Notes: generated by a model from the sequence alone, not told the origin. A stretch of 64,000 nucleotides of DNA from Rouxiella chamberiensis (GCF_026967475.1 NZ_CP114058.1:372001-436000), one strand, 5' to 3'. Positions 9,898 through 21,337 are shown, counted from the stretch's first letter. Made by a program: numbers and translations.

Positions 9898-11211
9898 ATG
9901 AACAAGGCCATTCCACTGGTTACGCGGCAGGGCGATCGCATCGCAATCGTCGAAGGTTTGCGTACTCCTTTTGCCAGGCAGGCAACCGCGTTCCACGGCA
10001 TACCCGCAGTCGATTTAGGAAAAATGGTGGTCAGCGAACTGCTGGCAAAAAGCGCAATAGACCCGTCAGTGGTCGAGCAACTGGTATTTGGTCAGGTCGT
10101 GCAGATGCCTGAAGCGCCCAATATTGCCCGCGAAATCGTGCTCGGGACCGGTATGCCGGTCACTACAGACGCCTACAGCGTATCCCGCGCCTGCGCGACC
10201 AGTTTTCAGGCGGTAGCCAATATCGCCGAGAGTATTATGGCGGGCACTATCAGCGTCGGTATTGCAGGCGGGGCAGATTCTTCCTCCGTGCTCCCCATTG
10301 GCGTCAGCAAGGCGCTGGCCCGTACTCTGGTTGATGTCAACAAGGCTCGTACCCTCTCACAACGGCTTGGTCTGTTCAGTAAACTCCGTTTTCGCGACTT
10401 GCTGCCCGTGCCTCCTGCGGTTGCCGAATACTCGACCGGGCTGCGTATGGGCGATACCGCCGAACAAATGGCGAAATCGCACGGCATTACCCGTCAGCAG
10501 CAGGACGAACTGGCGCATCGCTCCCATCAGCGCGCAGCGCGTGCCTGGCAGGACGGCCTGCTGGCTTCGCAGGTGATGACTGCCCATGTTCCGCCTTATA
10601 AAGAGGCGGTGGAAAAAGACAATAATATTCGTCTGGACTCCAGCATCGAACAGTACGCTAAATTGCGTCCCGCGTTTGACCGCAGGCACGGCACTGTCAC
10701 TGCCGCCACCAGCACGCCGCTGACCGACGGTGCCGCTGCCGTATTGATGATGAGCGAATCGCGCGCGCGCGAACTAGGCCTCAGGCCGCTGGGTTATCTG
10801 CGCAGCTTTGCCTTTGCCGCCATCGATGTTCAGGAAGACATGTTGCTGGGTCCGGCCTACGCCACGCCGATCGCGCTGGATCGTGCCGGATTAACGTTGG
10901 AGGATCTTGATCTGATCGATATGCATGAAGCCTTTGCCGCCCAGACGCTGGCGAATATGAAAATGTTTGCCAGCCCGCAGTTTGCCCGTGAAAAGCTGGG
11001 GCGTGACGCGGCAATCGGGGAAATAGACTGGGAAAAGTTTAACGTTCTTGGCGGTTCGCTGGCTTATGGTCATCCTTTTGCGGCGACCGGTGCGCGCATG
11101 ATTGTTCAAACCCTGCATGAACTGCGTCGCCGTGGCGGCAAGCTCGGATTAACCACCGCCTGTGCCGCCGGCGGGCTTGGCGCCGCCATGATTCTGGAGG
11201 TGGCAGAATGA
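9898..11211 (+). CDS. fadI: 3-ketoacyl-CoA thiolase FadI (anaerobic beta-oxidation)
   Basis: FadI cleaves 3-ketoacyl-CoA to acetyl-CoA and a shortened acyl-CoA and forms a complex with FadJ. The 437-residue product begins [20 protein letters not shown], nearly identical to E. coli FadI. The thiolase nucleophile lies in SRACATSFQ, the catalytic His in [14 protein letters not shown] and the second Cys in [16 protein letters not shown] 9898 is chosen for homology and the AGGAG at 9887; an upstream in-frame ATG at 9814 would add 28 unrelated residues. The stop overlaps the fadJ start (ATGA), so the two are translationally coupled. Confidence 0.96.
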   Translation: MNKAIPLVTRQGDRIAIVEGLRTPFARQATAFHGIPAVDLGKMVVSELLAKSAIDPSVVEQLVFGQVVQMPEAPNIAREIVLGTGMPVTTDAYSVSRACATSFQAVANIAESIMAGTISVGIAGGADSSSVLPIGVSKALARTLVDVNKARTLSQRLGLFSKLRFRDLLPVPPAVAEYSTGLRMGDTAEQMAKSHGITRQQQDELAHRSHQRAARAWQDGLLASQVMTAHVPPYKEAVEKDNNIRLDSSIEQYAKLRPAFDRRHGTVTAATSTPLTDGAAAVLMMSESRARELGLRPLGYLRSFAFAAIDVQEDMLLGPAYATPIALDRAGLTLEDLDLIDMHEAFAAQTLANMKMFASPQFAREKLGRDAAIGEIDWEKFNVLGGSLAYGHPFAATGARMIVQTLHELRRRGGKLGLTTACAAGGLGAAMILEVAE

Positions 11212-13373
11212 GCGATAAACCGGTGATTTCACCCACTGAACAGCCTCAAAACGGCAAGGCCTCGGCCTTTAGACTGCATTTTACCGACGACAATATCGCC
11301 ATCGTCACCCTCGATGTGCCCGATGAAAAGGTCAACACGCTAAAAGCCGAGTTTGCCGAGCAGATAACCGCCTTGCTCAAGCGAGCGCAGCTGCATCCGC
11401 AACTCAAAGGGGTCGTGTTTGTATCGGGTAAAAAAGACTCCTTTATTGCCGGTGCCGATATCAGCATGATTTCGCGCTGCGAGCAGGCAAGTGAAGCCGA
11501 AGCCCTGGCTAAACAGGGTCAGGCCGTTATGGCCTACATTGCAGGTTTGTCCGTTCCCGTAGTGGCGGCCATTAACGGCGCGTGTCTGGGCGGCGGGCTT
11601 GAGCTGGCGCTGGCTTGCCACAGTCGTATCTGTTCGCTGGCAGACGAAACCCGCCTTGGGCTGCCCGAAGTGCAGCTGGGGCTGTTGCCAGGCTCCGGCG
11701 GCACGCAAAGATTGCCGCGCCTGATAGGCGTTGCCAAAGCGCTCGACCTGATGCTGACCGGTCGTTCGCTGCGCCCGAAGCAGGCGCTGCGCATGGGGCT
11801 GGTGGACGATATCGTGCCTCAATCCATTTTGCTGCACACCGCGCTCGAGCAGGTGCGAAAAGGGCATTCGACGAAGAAACCCCTGTCTTATCAAGACCGT
11901 GTGATGCAGGGGCCATTAGGCAAAAAGCTGTTGTTCCATTTTGTGCGCAAGCAGACGCGCGCCAAATCCAAAGGCCATTACCCTGCCACTGAAAAAATTA
12001 TCGATGTCGTTGAAACGGGCCTTAACGAAGGCAGCGGCAATGGGTATCAGGCGGAAGCTCGAGCCTTTGGTGAACTCGTCATGACCCCGCAATCTGCGGC
12101 GTTGCGCGCGCTGTTTTTTGCATCAACGGCGCTAAAAAAGATTTTGGTGCAGGGGCCGAACCTCGCGAGATACGCCATGTCGGTGTGCTGGGCGGTGGCC
12201 TGATGGGAGGCGGTATTGCCTACGTTACGGCAACCCGCGCGCAATTGCCCGTCAGGATCAAAGACATCAGTCAGCAGGGGATTAGCCATTCTCTGAAATA
12301 CAGCTGGGATTTATTGCAAAAGAAAGTCCAACGCGGGCATTTAACACGCGCCGCGTTGCAAAAACAGATGACACTGCTGTCAGGTAGCACAGATTACAGC
12401 GGTTTCAGGCAGGCAGATCTGGTGGTAGAGGCCGTATTTGAAGACCTGGCGCTCAAGCAGCAAACTATCCTTGAAGTTGAGCAAAACGCCGCTCCGCACA
12501 CTATTTTTGCCTCAAATACTTCTTCCTTGCCTATTCACAAGATTGCGCAGGGTGCTGCAAGGCCTGAACAGGTCATTGGTCTGCATTATTTCAGTCCGGT
12601 CGACAAAATGCCGCTGGTCGAGGTTATCCCTCATGCCGGCACCAGTGCGCAAACGATAGCCACCGCTGTCGCCTTTGCCAGAAAGCAGGGCAAAACGGCG
12701 ATTGTGGTAGGCGACAGTGCCGGTTTTTATGTCAACCGCATTCTTGCTCCCTATATCAATGAGGCCACGCGCTGCCTGCTCGAAGGCGAGGGCATCGAAC
12801 ATATCGATGACGCGCTGCTGGACTTTGGTTTCCCGGTGGGGCCGCTGCAACTGCTGGATGAAGTCGGCATTGATGTTGGCACCAAAATCGTGCCCGGTTC
12901 TGGTCAACGCATTGGGTGAACGCTTTGCCGCTCCGCCCGAGCTTGATGTCATTTTGAATGACGAGAGAAAAGGGCGTAAAAACGGTCGGGGTTTCTATCT
13001 CTACCCCGATAAAGGCCGTAAAAGTAAAAAACGGCAGGCTGACCCTTCTATCTATGGGCTTTTACACATCACGGCACACAATAAACAGAGCAAACCCGTC
13101 ATCGCCGAGCGCTGTCTGGCGCTGATGTTGAACGAGGCGGTGCGCTGTCTTGACGATGGCACGGTGCGCACCGTGCGCGATGCCGATATCGGTGCAGTAT
13201 ATGGCATTGGTTTTCCTCCTTTTCTTGGCGGCCCGATGCGGTATATCGACACACTGGGCGCGGCCAATCTGGTAAAAAAACTGCAAGACCTTCAGCAAAA
13301 ATATGGCGATCGTTTCGCGCCCTGCGAGGGGCTGGTGCGCCGGGCCGCCGAAGGACAAAAATTGTATAGCTAG
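11208..13373 (+). CDS. fadJ: Multifunctional fatty acid oxidation alpha subunit FadJ, two apparent frameshifts
   Basis: FadJ carries enoyl-CoA hydratase, 3-hydroxyacyl-CoA dehydrogenase and epimerase activities and works with FadI. The crotonase half shows IAGADISMI and [16 protein letters not shown]; the dehydrogenase half shows the NAD-binding [14 protein letters not shown] and ends with the conserved second HAD domain ([11 protein letters not shown]). Total length is about 721 residues against 714 in E. coli. The frame changes at the G4 run 12152-12155 (one G missing) and at the C3 run 12893-12895 (one C extra, giving VPGSG instead of [12 protein letters not shown]). Both sides align with the family, so sequencing error is more likely than inactivation. 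Confidence 0.92.
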
Positions 13374-13676
13374 GAAATTGAGCGTAAAATAGGCGATCGT
13401 TTGGGTGTAAAGCCCTTGAGGATTTTGCAACAACAGACAAACGCTGGCAGGTTGCGGGTAAAATCCGCAGCCTATTTACATCCTCTGGCAGTTGGTGTAA
13501 AAAACAGCGTTTTAATTGCGATGACTTTCAGGCAAAATGCCCGGCCGCGATACAGACCGCGTGTTTTCGTTGATGTGAAGTTGGTGTAGTGCCCTGCTAG
13601 GATGTGGGCAGAAGGGTAATACAGCACGCGAAGCGTTCCTGTATAGCGCTATTTTTGTTAACAAAAGCGGTGCAAT
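13374..13676. other. Intergenic region fadJ-sixA
   Basis: This 303-bp non-coding stretch presumably holds the sixA promoter. I see no strong hairpin, operator or conserved small gene in it. Confidence 0.4.
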
Positions 13677-14162
13677 ATGCAAGTTGTGATTATGCGTCAC
13701 GGTGAAGCTGCTCTCGATGCAGCTAGTGATTCCGTCAGGCCTCTTACCGATTGTGGTTGTGACGAAACGGTATGTATGGCGTCCTGGTTAAACGGCCGCT
13801 CAGTGAAAATTCAGCGCGTACTGGTCAGCCCCTATCTTCGGGCGCAGCAGACGCTGGAAAAAGTCCGTCAGGGCCTCGCGCTTCCCGAAAAGGTTGACGT
13901 GTTACCCGAACTGACGCCAGGCGGCGATCCCGCGCAGGTTGCGGAGGAGCTTCAGGCCTTGGCGAAAGAGGGGGTAAGTTCGGTACTGGTGGTGTCTCAT
14001 TTGCCGTTGGTTGGTTATCTGGTGGCAGAGCTCTGCCCGGGCCAGTGCCCGCCAATGTTTGCAACCTCGGCGATGGCGAGCGTCGAGATCAACGCCGATA
14101 CCGGCTGTGGCAGCCTGGACTGGCAGTTCAGTCCTTCGCAGGTGATAGCAAAAGTCTGCTGA
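13677..14162 (+). CDS. sixA: Phosphohistidine phosphatase SixA
   Basis: SixA dephosphorylates phosphohistidine, in E. coli on the HPt domain of ArcB and on the nitrogen PTS protein NPr. The 161 residues begin MQVVIMRHGEA, with the RHG motif of the histidine phosphatase superfamily at residues 7-9. Further core residues are in SPYLRAQQT (second Arg) and VVSHLPLVG (second His). The length agrees with the family. It follows fadJ as in E. coli and is closed by a strong terminator at 14188-14213. It probably has its own promoter in the 303-bp gap upstream. Confidence 0.93.
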   Translation: MQVVIMRHGEAALDAASDSVRPLTDCGCDETVCMASWLNGRSVKIQRVLVSPYLRAQQTLEKVRQGLALPEKVDVLPELTPGGDPAQVAEELQALAKEGVSSVLVVSHLPLVGYLVAELCPGQCPPMFATSAMASVEINADTGCGSLDWQFSPSQVIAKVC

Positions 14163-14187
14163 TAACATTCAGTTTGGGCAAACGTCA

Positions 14188-14213
14188 AAAAGGCACAGCT
14201 TGCTGTGCCTTTT
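14188..14213 (+). terminator. Rho-independent terminator after sixA
   Basis: AAAGGCACAG and CTGTGCCTTT pair around a four-base loop, followed by TTTGCTATTTT. It stands 26 bp after the sixA stop. Confidence 0.8.
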
Positions 14214-14321
14214 GCTATTTTGGATGAAAAGAAAAGGGCATTTTCTGTTGCCGATAAAGTGAGCAGTACGGAGAAAGCCATAGCTAGCCTGCAACAAGCG
14301 CCTGTTTCTCCTCTTTTCTCG

Positions 14322-14867
14322 CTACTGTTCCAACGTCTTGTCATCCAGTTCAATCAGTACCAGCAATGCGGCATTACCGCCCAGTTCACGCGGTGCCTGG
14401 TGAAAAGCTTCGACATCGGGATGTTGCGCCAGCCACAGCGGCGTTTGCTGCTTGAGGATGTGCTTGCCATGCCCATGCATCACACAGGCGCAGTGCACGT
14501 GTTCTCTGCGACAGGCGGCAATCAGCGCGCCGAGTTCCTGTTTGGCCTCTTTCTGCGTTAACCCGTGAAGATCAAGAAACAGCTCCGGGGAGTAATCACC
14601 GCGGCGCAGTTTTTTCAATTCAAAATGACTGACGTCTGGCCGCACGTGGCGCACAGGCCCCTCATCGTCCAGCATCGGCTGAAACTCGTCCGAAAAATAG
14701 TAGCTGGCATCGACCTGTTCCTGTAACAGACGTTTAGGCGACGACACCACCTGCGGTTTTCGTTCAGGTTTATGCAAAATCGTATCGTTCTTCAGCCGCT
14801 TGGTGCCGGGCACCGCCTCACGAAACAGCGCCAGTTCTTCCTTACTCAGCGAGTATTTTTTCTTCAT
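14322..14867 (-). CDS. smrB: Ribosome rescue factor / Smr endonuclease SmrB
   Basis: SmrB is recruited to collided ribosomes and cleaves mRNA between them. The 181-residue product keeps [20 protein letters not shown] sequence and the Smr domain motifs FLDLHGLT and [15 protein letters not shown], almost identical to E. coli YfcN/SmrB. The start is set at ATG 14867 ([15 protein letters not shown]), as in E. coli. An ATG seven codons upstream (14888) is possible, and neither has a strong Shine-Dalgarno sequence. It is transcribed divergently from prmB, as in E. coli. Confidence 0.93.
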   Translation of the reverse strand: MKKKYSLSKEELALFREAVPGTKRLKNDTILHKPERKPQVVSSPKRLLQEQVDASYYFSDEFQPMLDDEGPVRHVRPDVSHFELKKLRRGDYSPELFLDLHGLTQKEAKQELGALIAACRREHVHCACVMHGHGKHILKQQTPLWLAQHPDVEAFHQAPRELGGNAALLVLIELDDKTLEQ

Positions 14868-15154
14868 CGCAATATCATCATTCGTCACACATTTTAACAG
14901 TGTACCTATTCCTCGGCCGGTTTCTAAATAAAACTCGTTGCCCTGCGTGATTGTAGCCCCGGCGGCGTTGACTCGTTGACGCGCACCTTGTCGACTAACA
15001 CCCGTTTGCGTTTACGCGCGCGTCTCCCGCCCGCCCGACGACAATCCCGAGGACTTTGGGCGGACGAATGGGGATTATTACTGATTTGTTGCCGTCTTCA
15101 TGGCAAACTATGCGGAAATTTTATGGCCACGATATGGGCCACCCGCCGTACCCC

Positions 15155-15168
15155 AGGAGAGAAAATTG
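15155..15168 (+). promoter_or_regulatory. Ribosome binding site that fixes the TTG start of prmB
   Basis: AGGAGA at 15155-15160 lies five bases before TTG 15166. The next upstream ATG in frame (15100) would add 22 residues absent from the family, so the TTG is the likely start. The 298 bp before it (from 14868) contain no other clear feature. Confidence 0.7.
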
Positions 15169-16099
15169 GACAAGATATTCGTCGACGAAGCCGTCAGTGA
15201 GCTGCATACCATTCAGGATATGCTGCGCTGGACCGTCAGCCGCCTGAATGCCGCTAATGTATATTACGGTCATGGAACGGATAATCCCTGGGACGAAGCC
15301 GTGCAACTGGTGTTGCCAAGCGTCTTTTTACCGCTCGATATTCCGGAAGACATGCACTCCGCGCGTCTGACGTCGAGCGAGCGTCATCGCATCGTCGAGC
15401 GTGTCATCCGCCGCGTCAACGAGCGTGTACCGGTCGCCTATCTGACCAACAAAGCCTGGTTCTGCGGCATGGAATTCTACGTTGACGAACGCGTACTGGT
15501 TCCGCGGTTCGCCGATTGGGGAACTTATCAACAACCGCTTTGCAGGCATTCTGCAACATCAGCCGCAGCATATTCTCGATATGTGTACCGGCAGCGGCTG
15601 TATTGCTATCGCCTGCGCCTATGCCTTCCCTGAAACCGAAGTCGACGCGGTGGATATCTCCGCCGATGCGCTGGCCGTGACCGAACGCAATATCGAAACT
15701 CACGGCATTGAGCAGTGGGTGACACCGATTCGCTCCGACCTGTTCCGTGAATTACCGGCCTTGCAGTACGACCTGATTGTCACCAACCCGCCTTATGTCG
15801 ACGAAGAAGACATGGCAGACCTGCCTGACGAATACCGCCACGAGCCTGAACTGGGTCTGGCATCCGGCAGTGACGGCCTGAAGCTGACGCGTCGCATTCT
15901 GGCCTGCGCCCCTGATTATCTGACCGACAACGGTGTTCTTATCTGCGAAGTGGGTAACAGCATGGTGCATCTGATGGACCAGTATCCGGACATTCCGTTT
16001 ACCTGGCTTGAATTTGAAAACGGCGGTGACGGCGTATTTATGCTGACCAAACAGCAGTTGCTCGACTGCGCTGAGCATTTCAGCCTGTTCCGCAAATAA
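15166..16099 (+). CDS. prmB: 50S ribosomal protein L3 N5-glutamine methyltransferase PrmB, one apparent frameshift
   Basis: PrmB uses S-adenosylmethionine to methylate a Gln of ribosomal protein L3. The product starts (TTG) [19 protein letters not shown] and contains the SAM-binding [14 protein letters not shown] and the glutamine-binding [10 protein letters not shown]. Length is about 310 residues, as in E. coli. The frame shifts near 15506, where CCGCGGTTCG gives PRFADW instead of the expected [11 protein letters not shown]; removing one G restores the family sequence. The rest is highly conserved, so a sequence error is likely. aroC follows 54 bp downstream in the same direction, as in E. 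coli. Confidence 0.92.
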
Positions 16100-16153
16100 C
16101 GATTCGACTTATTCTTCGATTTTAAACAGTTAACTGATGGTTAAGGAGCCGTG

Positions 16154-17239
16154 ATGGCAGGGAACAGTATTGGACAATTCTTTCGCGTCACTACGTTTGG
16201 TGAATCCCACGGGGTCGCGCTTGGATGTATTATCGATGGCGTGCCGCCGGGCATTCCACTGACCGAGGCTGATCTGCAGCACGATCTCGATCGTCGCCGT
16301 CCCGGCACGTCGCGCTATACCACCCAGCGTCGTGAAGCCGATGAAGTAAAAATCCTCTCCGGCGTCTTCGACGGCGTGACGACGGGTACCAGCATTGGTC
16401 TGATAATTCAGAATACCGATCAGCGTTCGCAGGATTACAGCGCGATTAAAGACGTATTCCGTCCGGGTCACGCCGATTACACCTACGAACAAAAGTACGG
16501 CACTCGCGACTATCGTGGCGGAGGCCGTTCTTCTGCCCGTGAAACCGCAATGCGCGTGGCGGCGGGTGCGGTCGCGAAGAAATATCTGGCACAGAAGTTC
16601 GGTGTTCAGGTGCGCGGCTATCTGGCTCAGATGGGTGATGTTACCTGTGATCTCAAAGACTGGGATTTCGTTGAAACCAACCCGTTTTTCTGCGGCGACG
16701 AGAGCAAAATCGAGGCGCTGGATGCCCTGATGCGCGAGCTGAAAAAAGCCGGCGATTCAATCGGTGCCAAAATTACCGTCGTGGCAGAAAACGTGCCGAC
16801 CGGTCTTGGCGAGCCTGTGTTTGACCGTCTGGATGCCGACCTGGCCCATGCGCTGATGAGCATCAATGCCGTTAAAGGCGTCGAAATTGGTGACGGGTTT
16901 GCGGTTGTTAACAAGCGCGGCAGCGAAAACCGTGACGAAATCACGCCGCAAGGTTTCGAAAGCAACCACGCAGGCGGCATTCTGGGCGGTATCAGCAGCG
17001 GACAGCCGATTGTGGCGCACATGGCGCTGAAACCAACTTCCAGCATTACCGTGCCCGGCCGTACCATCAATCGCGAAGGCGAGCAGGTCGAGATGATAAC
17101 CAAGGGACGTCATGACCCTTGCGTGGGTATTCGCGCCGTGCCGATTGCCGAAGCGATGATGGCCATCGTACTGATGGACCACCTGCTGCGCCAGCGCGCC
17201 CAGTGTGGCGACGTCAATTCCAGCGTGCCCCGCTGGTAA
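16154..17239 (+). CDS. aroC: Chorismate synthase
   Basis: AroC converts 5-enolpyruvylshikimate-3-phosphate to chorismate with reduced FMN, the last step of the shikimate pathway. The 361-residue protein starts [20 protein letters not shown], the classic chorismate synthase signature, and later shows the conserved [13 protein letters not shown] and [15 protein letters not shown] blocks. The start is ATG 16154 with AAGGAG at 16143-16148; a GTG one codon before it is less likely. It probably belongs to one transcript with prmB and mepA. Confidence 0.97.
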   Translation: MAGNSIGQFFRVTTFGESHGVALGCIIDGVPPGIPLTEADLQHDLDRRRPGTSRYTTQRREADEVKILSGVFDGVTTGTSIGLIIQNTDQRSQDYSAIKDVFRPGHADYTYEQKYGTRDYRGGGRSSARETAMRVAAGAVAKKYLAQKFGVQVRGYLAQMGDVTCDLKDWDFVETNPFFCGDESKIEALDALMRELKKAGDSIGAKITVVAENVPTGLGEPVFDRLDADLAHALMSINAVKGVEIGDGFAVVNKRGSENRDEITPQGFESNHAGGILGGISSGQPIVAHMALKPTSSITVPGRTINREGEQVEMITKGRHDPCVGIRAVPIAEAMMAIVLMDHLLRQRAQCGDVNSSVPRW

Positions 17240-17259
17240 ACAGAGAGTGCAACCCTAGA

Positions 17260-18096
17260 ATGCGGATAAAAATCGGTTTGGCCGGTTTACTGGCGTTAGC
17301 AGTGTCGATTCCCTCGCTGGCGGCAACGCCGTGGCAGCGTATTACTCAGCCTGTTGCCGGTGTGCCGCAGGCCGTGGGCAGCTATGCCAACGGTTGCCAG
17401 ATTGGCGCAAAGCCGTTGCCTATCGACTCGCCCGATTATCAGGTGATGCGAACCGATCAGCGCCGCTTCTATGGTCAGCCCGATCTCCTCACGTTTATCA
17501 AACGATTGTCGGCCGAAGCCAATCGCGAAGACCTGGGCACCGTGCTGATTGGCGATATGGCGATGCCTGCGGGCGGGCGCTTTAGCAGCGGTCATGCCAG
17601 TCATCAGTCCGGTCTGGATGTCGATATCTGGCTGCAAATGCCGCGCAAACGCTGGACAGCGCAGCAGTTGCTAAAACCTCAGCCTATCGATTTAGTCAGT
17701 CGCGACGGCAAAAGCGTGGTCAAAAGTCAGTGGCAGCCGCAAATCGAAACGCTGATCAAACTTGCGGCGCAGGACACCGATGTGGTGCGTATTTTCGTCA
17801 ATCCGGCGATAAAACAGCAGCTATGCCTCGATGCCGGCAGCGATCGCGAATGGCTGCACAAGGTCAGGCCGTGGTTTGGACATCGCGCCCATATGCACGT
17901 ACGTCTGCGTTGTCCGGTCGGTGATCACAACTGTGAAAGCCAGGCACCGCCGCCTCCGGGCGATGGTTGCGGCGCCGAACTGCAAAGCTGGTTCCTGCCG
18001 CCAAAACCTGGCAGCGGTGTTCCCGTGAAAAAAGAGCCGCCGCCGTTACCGGCCGTATGCCAGTCGTTGCTTGATAACCACGTCGGTCAGCTGTAA
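17260..18096 (+). CDS. mepA: Penicillin-insensitive murein endopeptidase MepA
   Basis: MepA is a periplasmic LAS-type zinc metallopeptidase that cuts D-alanyl-meso-diaminopimelic acid cross-links in peptidoglycan. The 278 residues begin with a signal peptide ([22 protein letters not shown]). Zinc-binding motifs are [14 protein letters not shown] and HRAHMHVRL, and the disulphide-forming Cys-rich C-terminus ([19 protein letters not shown]) is typical. ATG 17260 lies 20 bp after the aroC stop with AGAGAG upstream. In E. coli yfcA separates mepA from epmC; here yfcA is missing. Confidence 0.94.
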   Translation: MRIKIGLAGLLALAVSIPSLAATPWQRITQPVAGVPQAVGSYANGCQIGAKPLPIDSPDYQVMRTDQRRFYGQPDLLTFIKRLSAEANREDLGTVLIGDMAMPAGGRFSSGHASHQSGLDVDIWLQMPRKRWTAQQLLKPQPIDLVSRDGKSVVKSQWQPQIETLIKLAAQDTDVVRIFVNPAIKQQLCLDAGSDREWLHKVRPWFGHRAHMHVRLRCPVGDHNCESQAPPPPGDGCGAELQSWFLPPKPGSGVPVKKEPPPLPAVCQSLLDNHVGQL

Positions 18097-18141
18097 TTAC
18101 CGTTTTTGCTGTTTTGTCTTGAGTCGAGTTAGCCCGTAACC

Positions 18142-18708
18142 ATGTCAGCCATTATTTCAGAGTTACCAGAAAATCATCATTATCAGCAGCTTATCGATAT
18201 TTTCGATGGCTGCTTCAGTCAAGATTACAACACCCGGCTTATCCGAGGTGATGATGAGCCAATCTATCTTCCTGCCGATGAACAGGAAGATTACAACCGC
18301 ATCGTGTTTGCCCACGGCTATTACGCCAGCGCACTGCACGAAATTTCGCACTGGTGTGTGGCGGGTGCACAAAGACGTAAACTGGTGGATTTCGGCTACT
18401 GGTATTGCCCAGACGGCCGCGACGCGCAGACACAGGGCGAATTTGAAAAAGTTGAAATCAAGCCGCAGTCTTACGAGTGGATGTTCTGCGTCGCTGCGGG
18501 CTTTAACTTTAATGTCAGCTGTGACAATCTGAGCGGCGATTGTGAACCCGACAGAATCGGGTTTCAGCGCAAGGTGCGGGAAGCGGTGTTGGACACGCTG
18601 GCGAAAGGGTTGCCTGAACGCCCGGCGCGTTTCATCAATGCCCTGCAAGCCTACTATCATACGGCCCCGTTGAGTGCAGAGTCTTTTCCTGCTCCACAGG
18701 ACCTTTGA
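18142..18708 (+). CDS. epmC: Elongation factor P hydroxylase EpmC
   Basis: EpmC hydroxylates the beta-lysylated Lys34 of elongation factor P, the final step of that modification. The 188 residues match E. coli YfcM in TRLIRGDDEPIYLPAD, FAHGYYASALHEISHWC and FGYWYCPDGRDAQTQG. The HEISH motif probably binds the iron. The N-terminus is a few residues longer than in E. coli. It lies 45 bp after mepA in the same direction and is followed by yfcL. Confidence 0.93.
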   Translation: MSAIISELPENHHYQQLIDIFDGCFSQDYNTRLIRGDDEPIYLPADEQEDYNRIVFAHGYYASALHEISHWCVAGAQRRKLVDFGYWYCPDGRDAQTQGEFEKVEIKPQSYEWMFCVAAGFNFNVSCDNLSGDCEPDRIGFQRKVREAVLDTLAKGLPERPARFINALQAYYHTAPLSAESFPAPQDL

Positions 18709-18782
18709 ATTACCGACTGTCGCAGCGTAAAACCTGTTGATAGCGAAGACCTCAGTCAGTGAGAAACAGGAAGAGGAAGAGG

Positions 18783-19070
18783 ATGATCGCAGAATTTGAA
18801 GGGCGTATTTTCGCGCTTATTGAAGATATGGTTGAAAGTGCCAGCGACGATGAGCTGTTTGCCAGCGGTTATCTGCAAGGGCATTTAACGGTATCGGTGG
18901 CCGATGCCGAAGCCAACGGCGAGAACACGTCCGAGCAATTGAAAGCGCGTGTACAGAATAGTCTCGACAAGGCGATTCAGGCCGGAGAACTCTCTCCGCG
19001 CGATCAGGTTCTGGTGCTCGGCATGTGGGAAAACCTTTATCAGAAAGCTCTGCCTGAAACCGAGCGCTGA
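18783..19070 (+). CDS. yfcL: YfcL family protein
   Basis: This is a small conserved protein of unknown function. Its 95 residues begin [18 protein letters not shown] and contain [16 protein letters not shown] and [12 protein letters not shown], as in E. coli YfcL. ATG 18783 directly follows a purine-rich GAGGAAGAGG that serves as ribosome binding site; an upstream in-frame GTG (18759) would add only a basic string. It ends the mepA-epmC-yfcL run and is followed by a strong terminator, converging on mnmC. Confidence 0.9.
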   Translation: MIAEFEGRIFALIEDMVESASDDELFASGYLQGHLTVSVADAEANGENTSEQLKARVQNSLDKAIQAGELSPRDQVLVLGMWENLYQKALPETER

Positions 19071-19092
19071 GTTGGCGGAAACATAAAAAAAG

Positions 19093-19115
19093 AAAGGGCC
19101 TGATGGCCCTTTTTT
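19093..19115. terminator. Bidirectional terminator between yfcL and mnmC
   Basis: AAAGGGCC and GGCCCTTT pair around TGAT, with A-rich sequence before and a T6 run after, so it can end transcripts from both strands. It sits between the two stop codons of convergent genes. Confidence 0.8.
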
Positions 19116-19135
19116 ATGTCTGGCAGTGCGGTGAA

Positions 19136-21168
19136 TCACTCAGATTGCGTGACTGGACGACCCTTGAGCAGCCTGCGAACCCACATTCGGTTCGGGTTGA
19201 GCGCGGCAAGAGTAGTCGAATCAAGCGGTAAGGGTTCTCCGGCTATCTGGCTTGCCAGAATCTCTGCGGTCAGCGGCGCTGAACTCAGGCCTCGCGAGCC
19301 TAATCCGCCCAGTAAAAACAGATTGCGATGCACCGGTGAAGGCGCAATCTGTTCATTATTTTTAACTGGCGGGGGAGATCGGCATAACCGCCCAGCAGAT
19401 TGTCATAATCCGGTAAAGCGCCGACCATCGGCAGATGATCGCGCATGGCACAGCGCACGCCGCTGCGCGCCAGCCCTTCGCTCACATCCACCTCGTGCGG
19501 CCAGGCGATGTCCGGCAGGCAATCGATCAGTCGCTGACGGTTTTGCTGCTGGTCTTCATCGCGATAAATCGCTTGTTCCTCGCCACGGTGATAGCTTGCG
19601 CCGATGCAATGTTGTTGATTGCCTGGATTTACGGGCGTCATATAGCCGTCGTAGCACAGTACCTGTTTCAGTTCACTCAGACGCGGCGTAGTAGGAATAT
19701 GCGAGACTTGTCCGCTCACGGCATAAACCTGCAATTTTGCACTTTGCTCGAAAGCCGCGATGCCTGGCCCGTTGGCCAGCACCACGGTAGCGTGCTCCAC
19801 TTCATTTCCTGACGGCAACGCCAGTTTCCAGCCGCCGCTAGCCGTGGGCGTCAGTGCGGTAATCGGATGCTGAAAATGCACGCGAAGACCCAACGCCTCG
19901 GCGCGTTCGATAGCCTGCGAAGTCAGTTCGGCAGGACACAGCCATCCGCCCAGCGGATAACTCACCCCACCGTTGCCGCAGGGCAAACCTGCCGCAAGGG
20001 CAAACTGTTCGGCATCAAGCGCCGTGGCCAGTTCATGCGGCCATTCACCGGCAAGCATGTTGTCGATTTTACTCTGACTCTTTTCGTCAAAGCCCAACTG
20101 CACCACGCCACACCAGTCATGGTCGAAAGTCAGACCGGTGGCGCTCAGGGCGCTGTACTGGCGACGAGCAAAGGTAAAGGCATGGGCAAAGAACTGCTCG
20201 ATGGCGTTGTGTTGTCCATTTAGCAGCGGATACACCGCGCCCTGACGGTTGCCGGAAGCGCCCTGTGCCGGTTTGGCGTCGGCGCAATAAAGGGTGACAT
20301 TGAAACCGCGGCGCAGTAGCGCAAGAGAGAGCAGGGCGCTGGCAACACCGCCGCCGACTAGCGCGATATCCTGCGGGTTTTCGGCGGCGGTGCGGTCATA
20401 CCACGGCATCGGGTGCGGGTGTTTGGGGGCGATTTCGCGCCAGCCGCTCAGCATCTCGCGTTTTCTGCCGTGGCCTTTGACGCGGCTCACGTTGAATCCA
20501 GCCTGTTGCAAACCTCGGCGCACGAATCCGGCGGCGGTAAAGGTTGCAAAAGTGCCTTCCGGACGTGTCATCTTCGCCATCGCGGTGAAGAGGTCGTCGG
20601 TCCACATATCGGGATTTTTGGAGGGCGCAAAACCGTCGAGGAACCAGGCATCGACCTGCTGATACAGGCTCGCGTCACAGTTTGGCAGCAGATGGGTGAC
20701 ATCGCCGAACCACAAATCCAGCGTAATGCGCCCACCGTCGAGCAGAAGTCGATGACAGCCCGCGAAAGGCAGGGGCCATTGCGTGCGCAGTTCATCGGCA
20801 AACTCGGCCAGTTCAGGCCAGTGACGGTGCGCCATTTCCAGATCCGTCACGGAAAGTGGAAATTTTTCATAGCTGATGAAATGTAATCGCTGAAGCGTTG
20901 TCTGATGTTGCTGCTGTTTGAAGTCGGCAAAGGCCTGCCAAAGCGTTAAAAAATTTAAACCTGTGCCAAAACCGGTTTCGGCAATGACCAACAGCGAACG
21001 AGCGTGCGTGGCAAAACGCGCGGGAAGATGATTGCCATTCAGAAACACGTGGCGAGTTTCGGGCAAGCCGCCGTCGTCCGAAAAGTAGATGTCATCGAAC
21101 TGTCGGGAAACAGGTGTACCCTGTTCGTTCCACCTTAAATCGGCTGGCTGTATTGGGGTGTGATCCAC
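19136..21168 (-). CDS. mnmC: Bifunctional tRNA 5-methylaminomethyl-2-thiouridine biosynthesis protein MnmC, one apparent frameshift
   Basis: MnmC makes mnm5s2U34 in tRNA: an FAD domain removes carboxymethyl, and an N-terminal SAM methyltransferase domain methylates the amine. The N-terminal half shows [16 protein letters not shown] and [12 protein letters not shown]; the FAD domain starts [17 protein letters not shown]. The frame breaks at a T5 run (19359-19363, plus strand), where one T is missing; the remainder continues in another frame as [14 protein letters not shown] to the stop at 19136 with the conserved ending [13 protein letters not shown]. Total length is about 677 residues against 668 in E. 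coli. It is divergent from fabB, as in E. coli. Confidence 0.92.
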
Positions 21169-21253
21169 GTAAAACTCTCTTGGTTCTAGGCTGTGCGCGA
21201 AGTTTAACTGTCTGGTAAACTTCGCGCAAATTTCAATTCTTTACACAAGGATT

Positions 21254-21270
21254 TGCTGATCGGACTTGTT
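21254..21270 (+). promoter_or_regulatory. FadR-like activator site upstream of fabB
   Basis: TGCTGATCGGACTTGTT closely resembles the FadR site of E. coli fabA (CTGATCGGACTTGTT). FadR activates unsaturated fatty acid synthesis genes from such a position. It is 68 bp before the fabB ATG. Confidence 0.75.
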
Positions 21271-21271
21271 C

Positions 21272-21289
21272 GGCGTACAACTGTACGCT
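21272..21289. promoter_or_regulatory. FabR operator upstream of fabB
   Basis: GGCGTACAACTGTACGCT contains the palindrome GCGTACA-NN-TGTACGC, the operator recognised by the repressor FabR in front of fabA and fabB. It directly abuts the FadR site, giving the usual activator-repressor pair. Confidence 0.75.
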
Positions 21290-21337
21290 AAAGTGCATGA
21301 CGAAATCCCGAATAGTGAATAGTAAAAGAGGTATTAA

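Noticed and set aside
12150..12900. Programmed frameshifting in fadJ, prmB, pta and other genes
   Set aside because: No slippery heptamer with a following structure is evident, the direction varies, and the homologous genes are known to be read in one frame.
13374..13676. Possible small RNA between fadJ and sixA
   Set aside because: No terminator, convincing promoter pair or conserved stem could be seen by eye.
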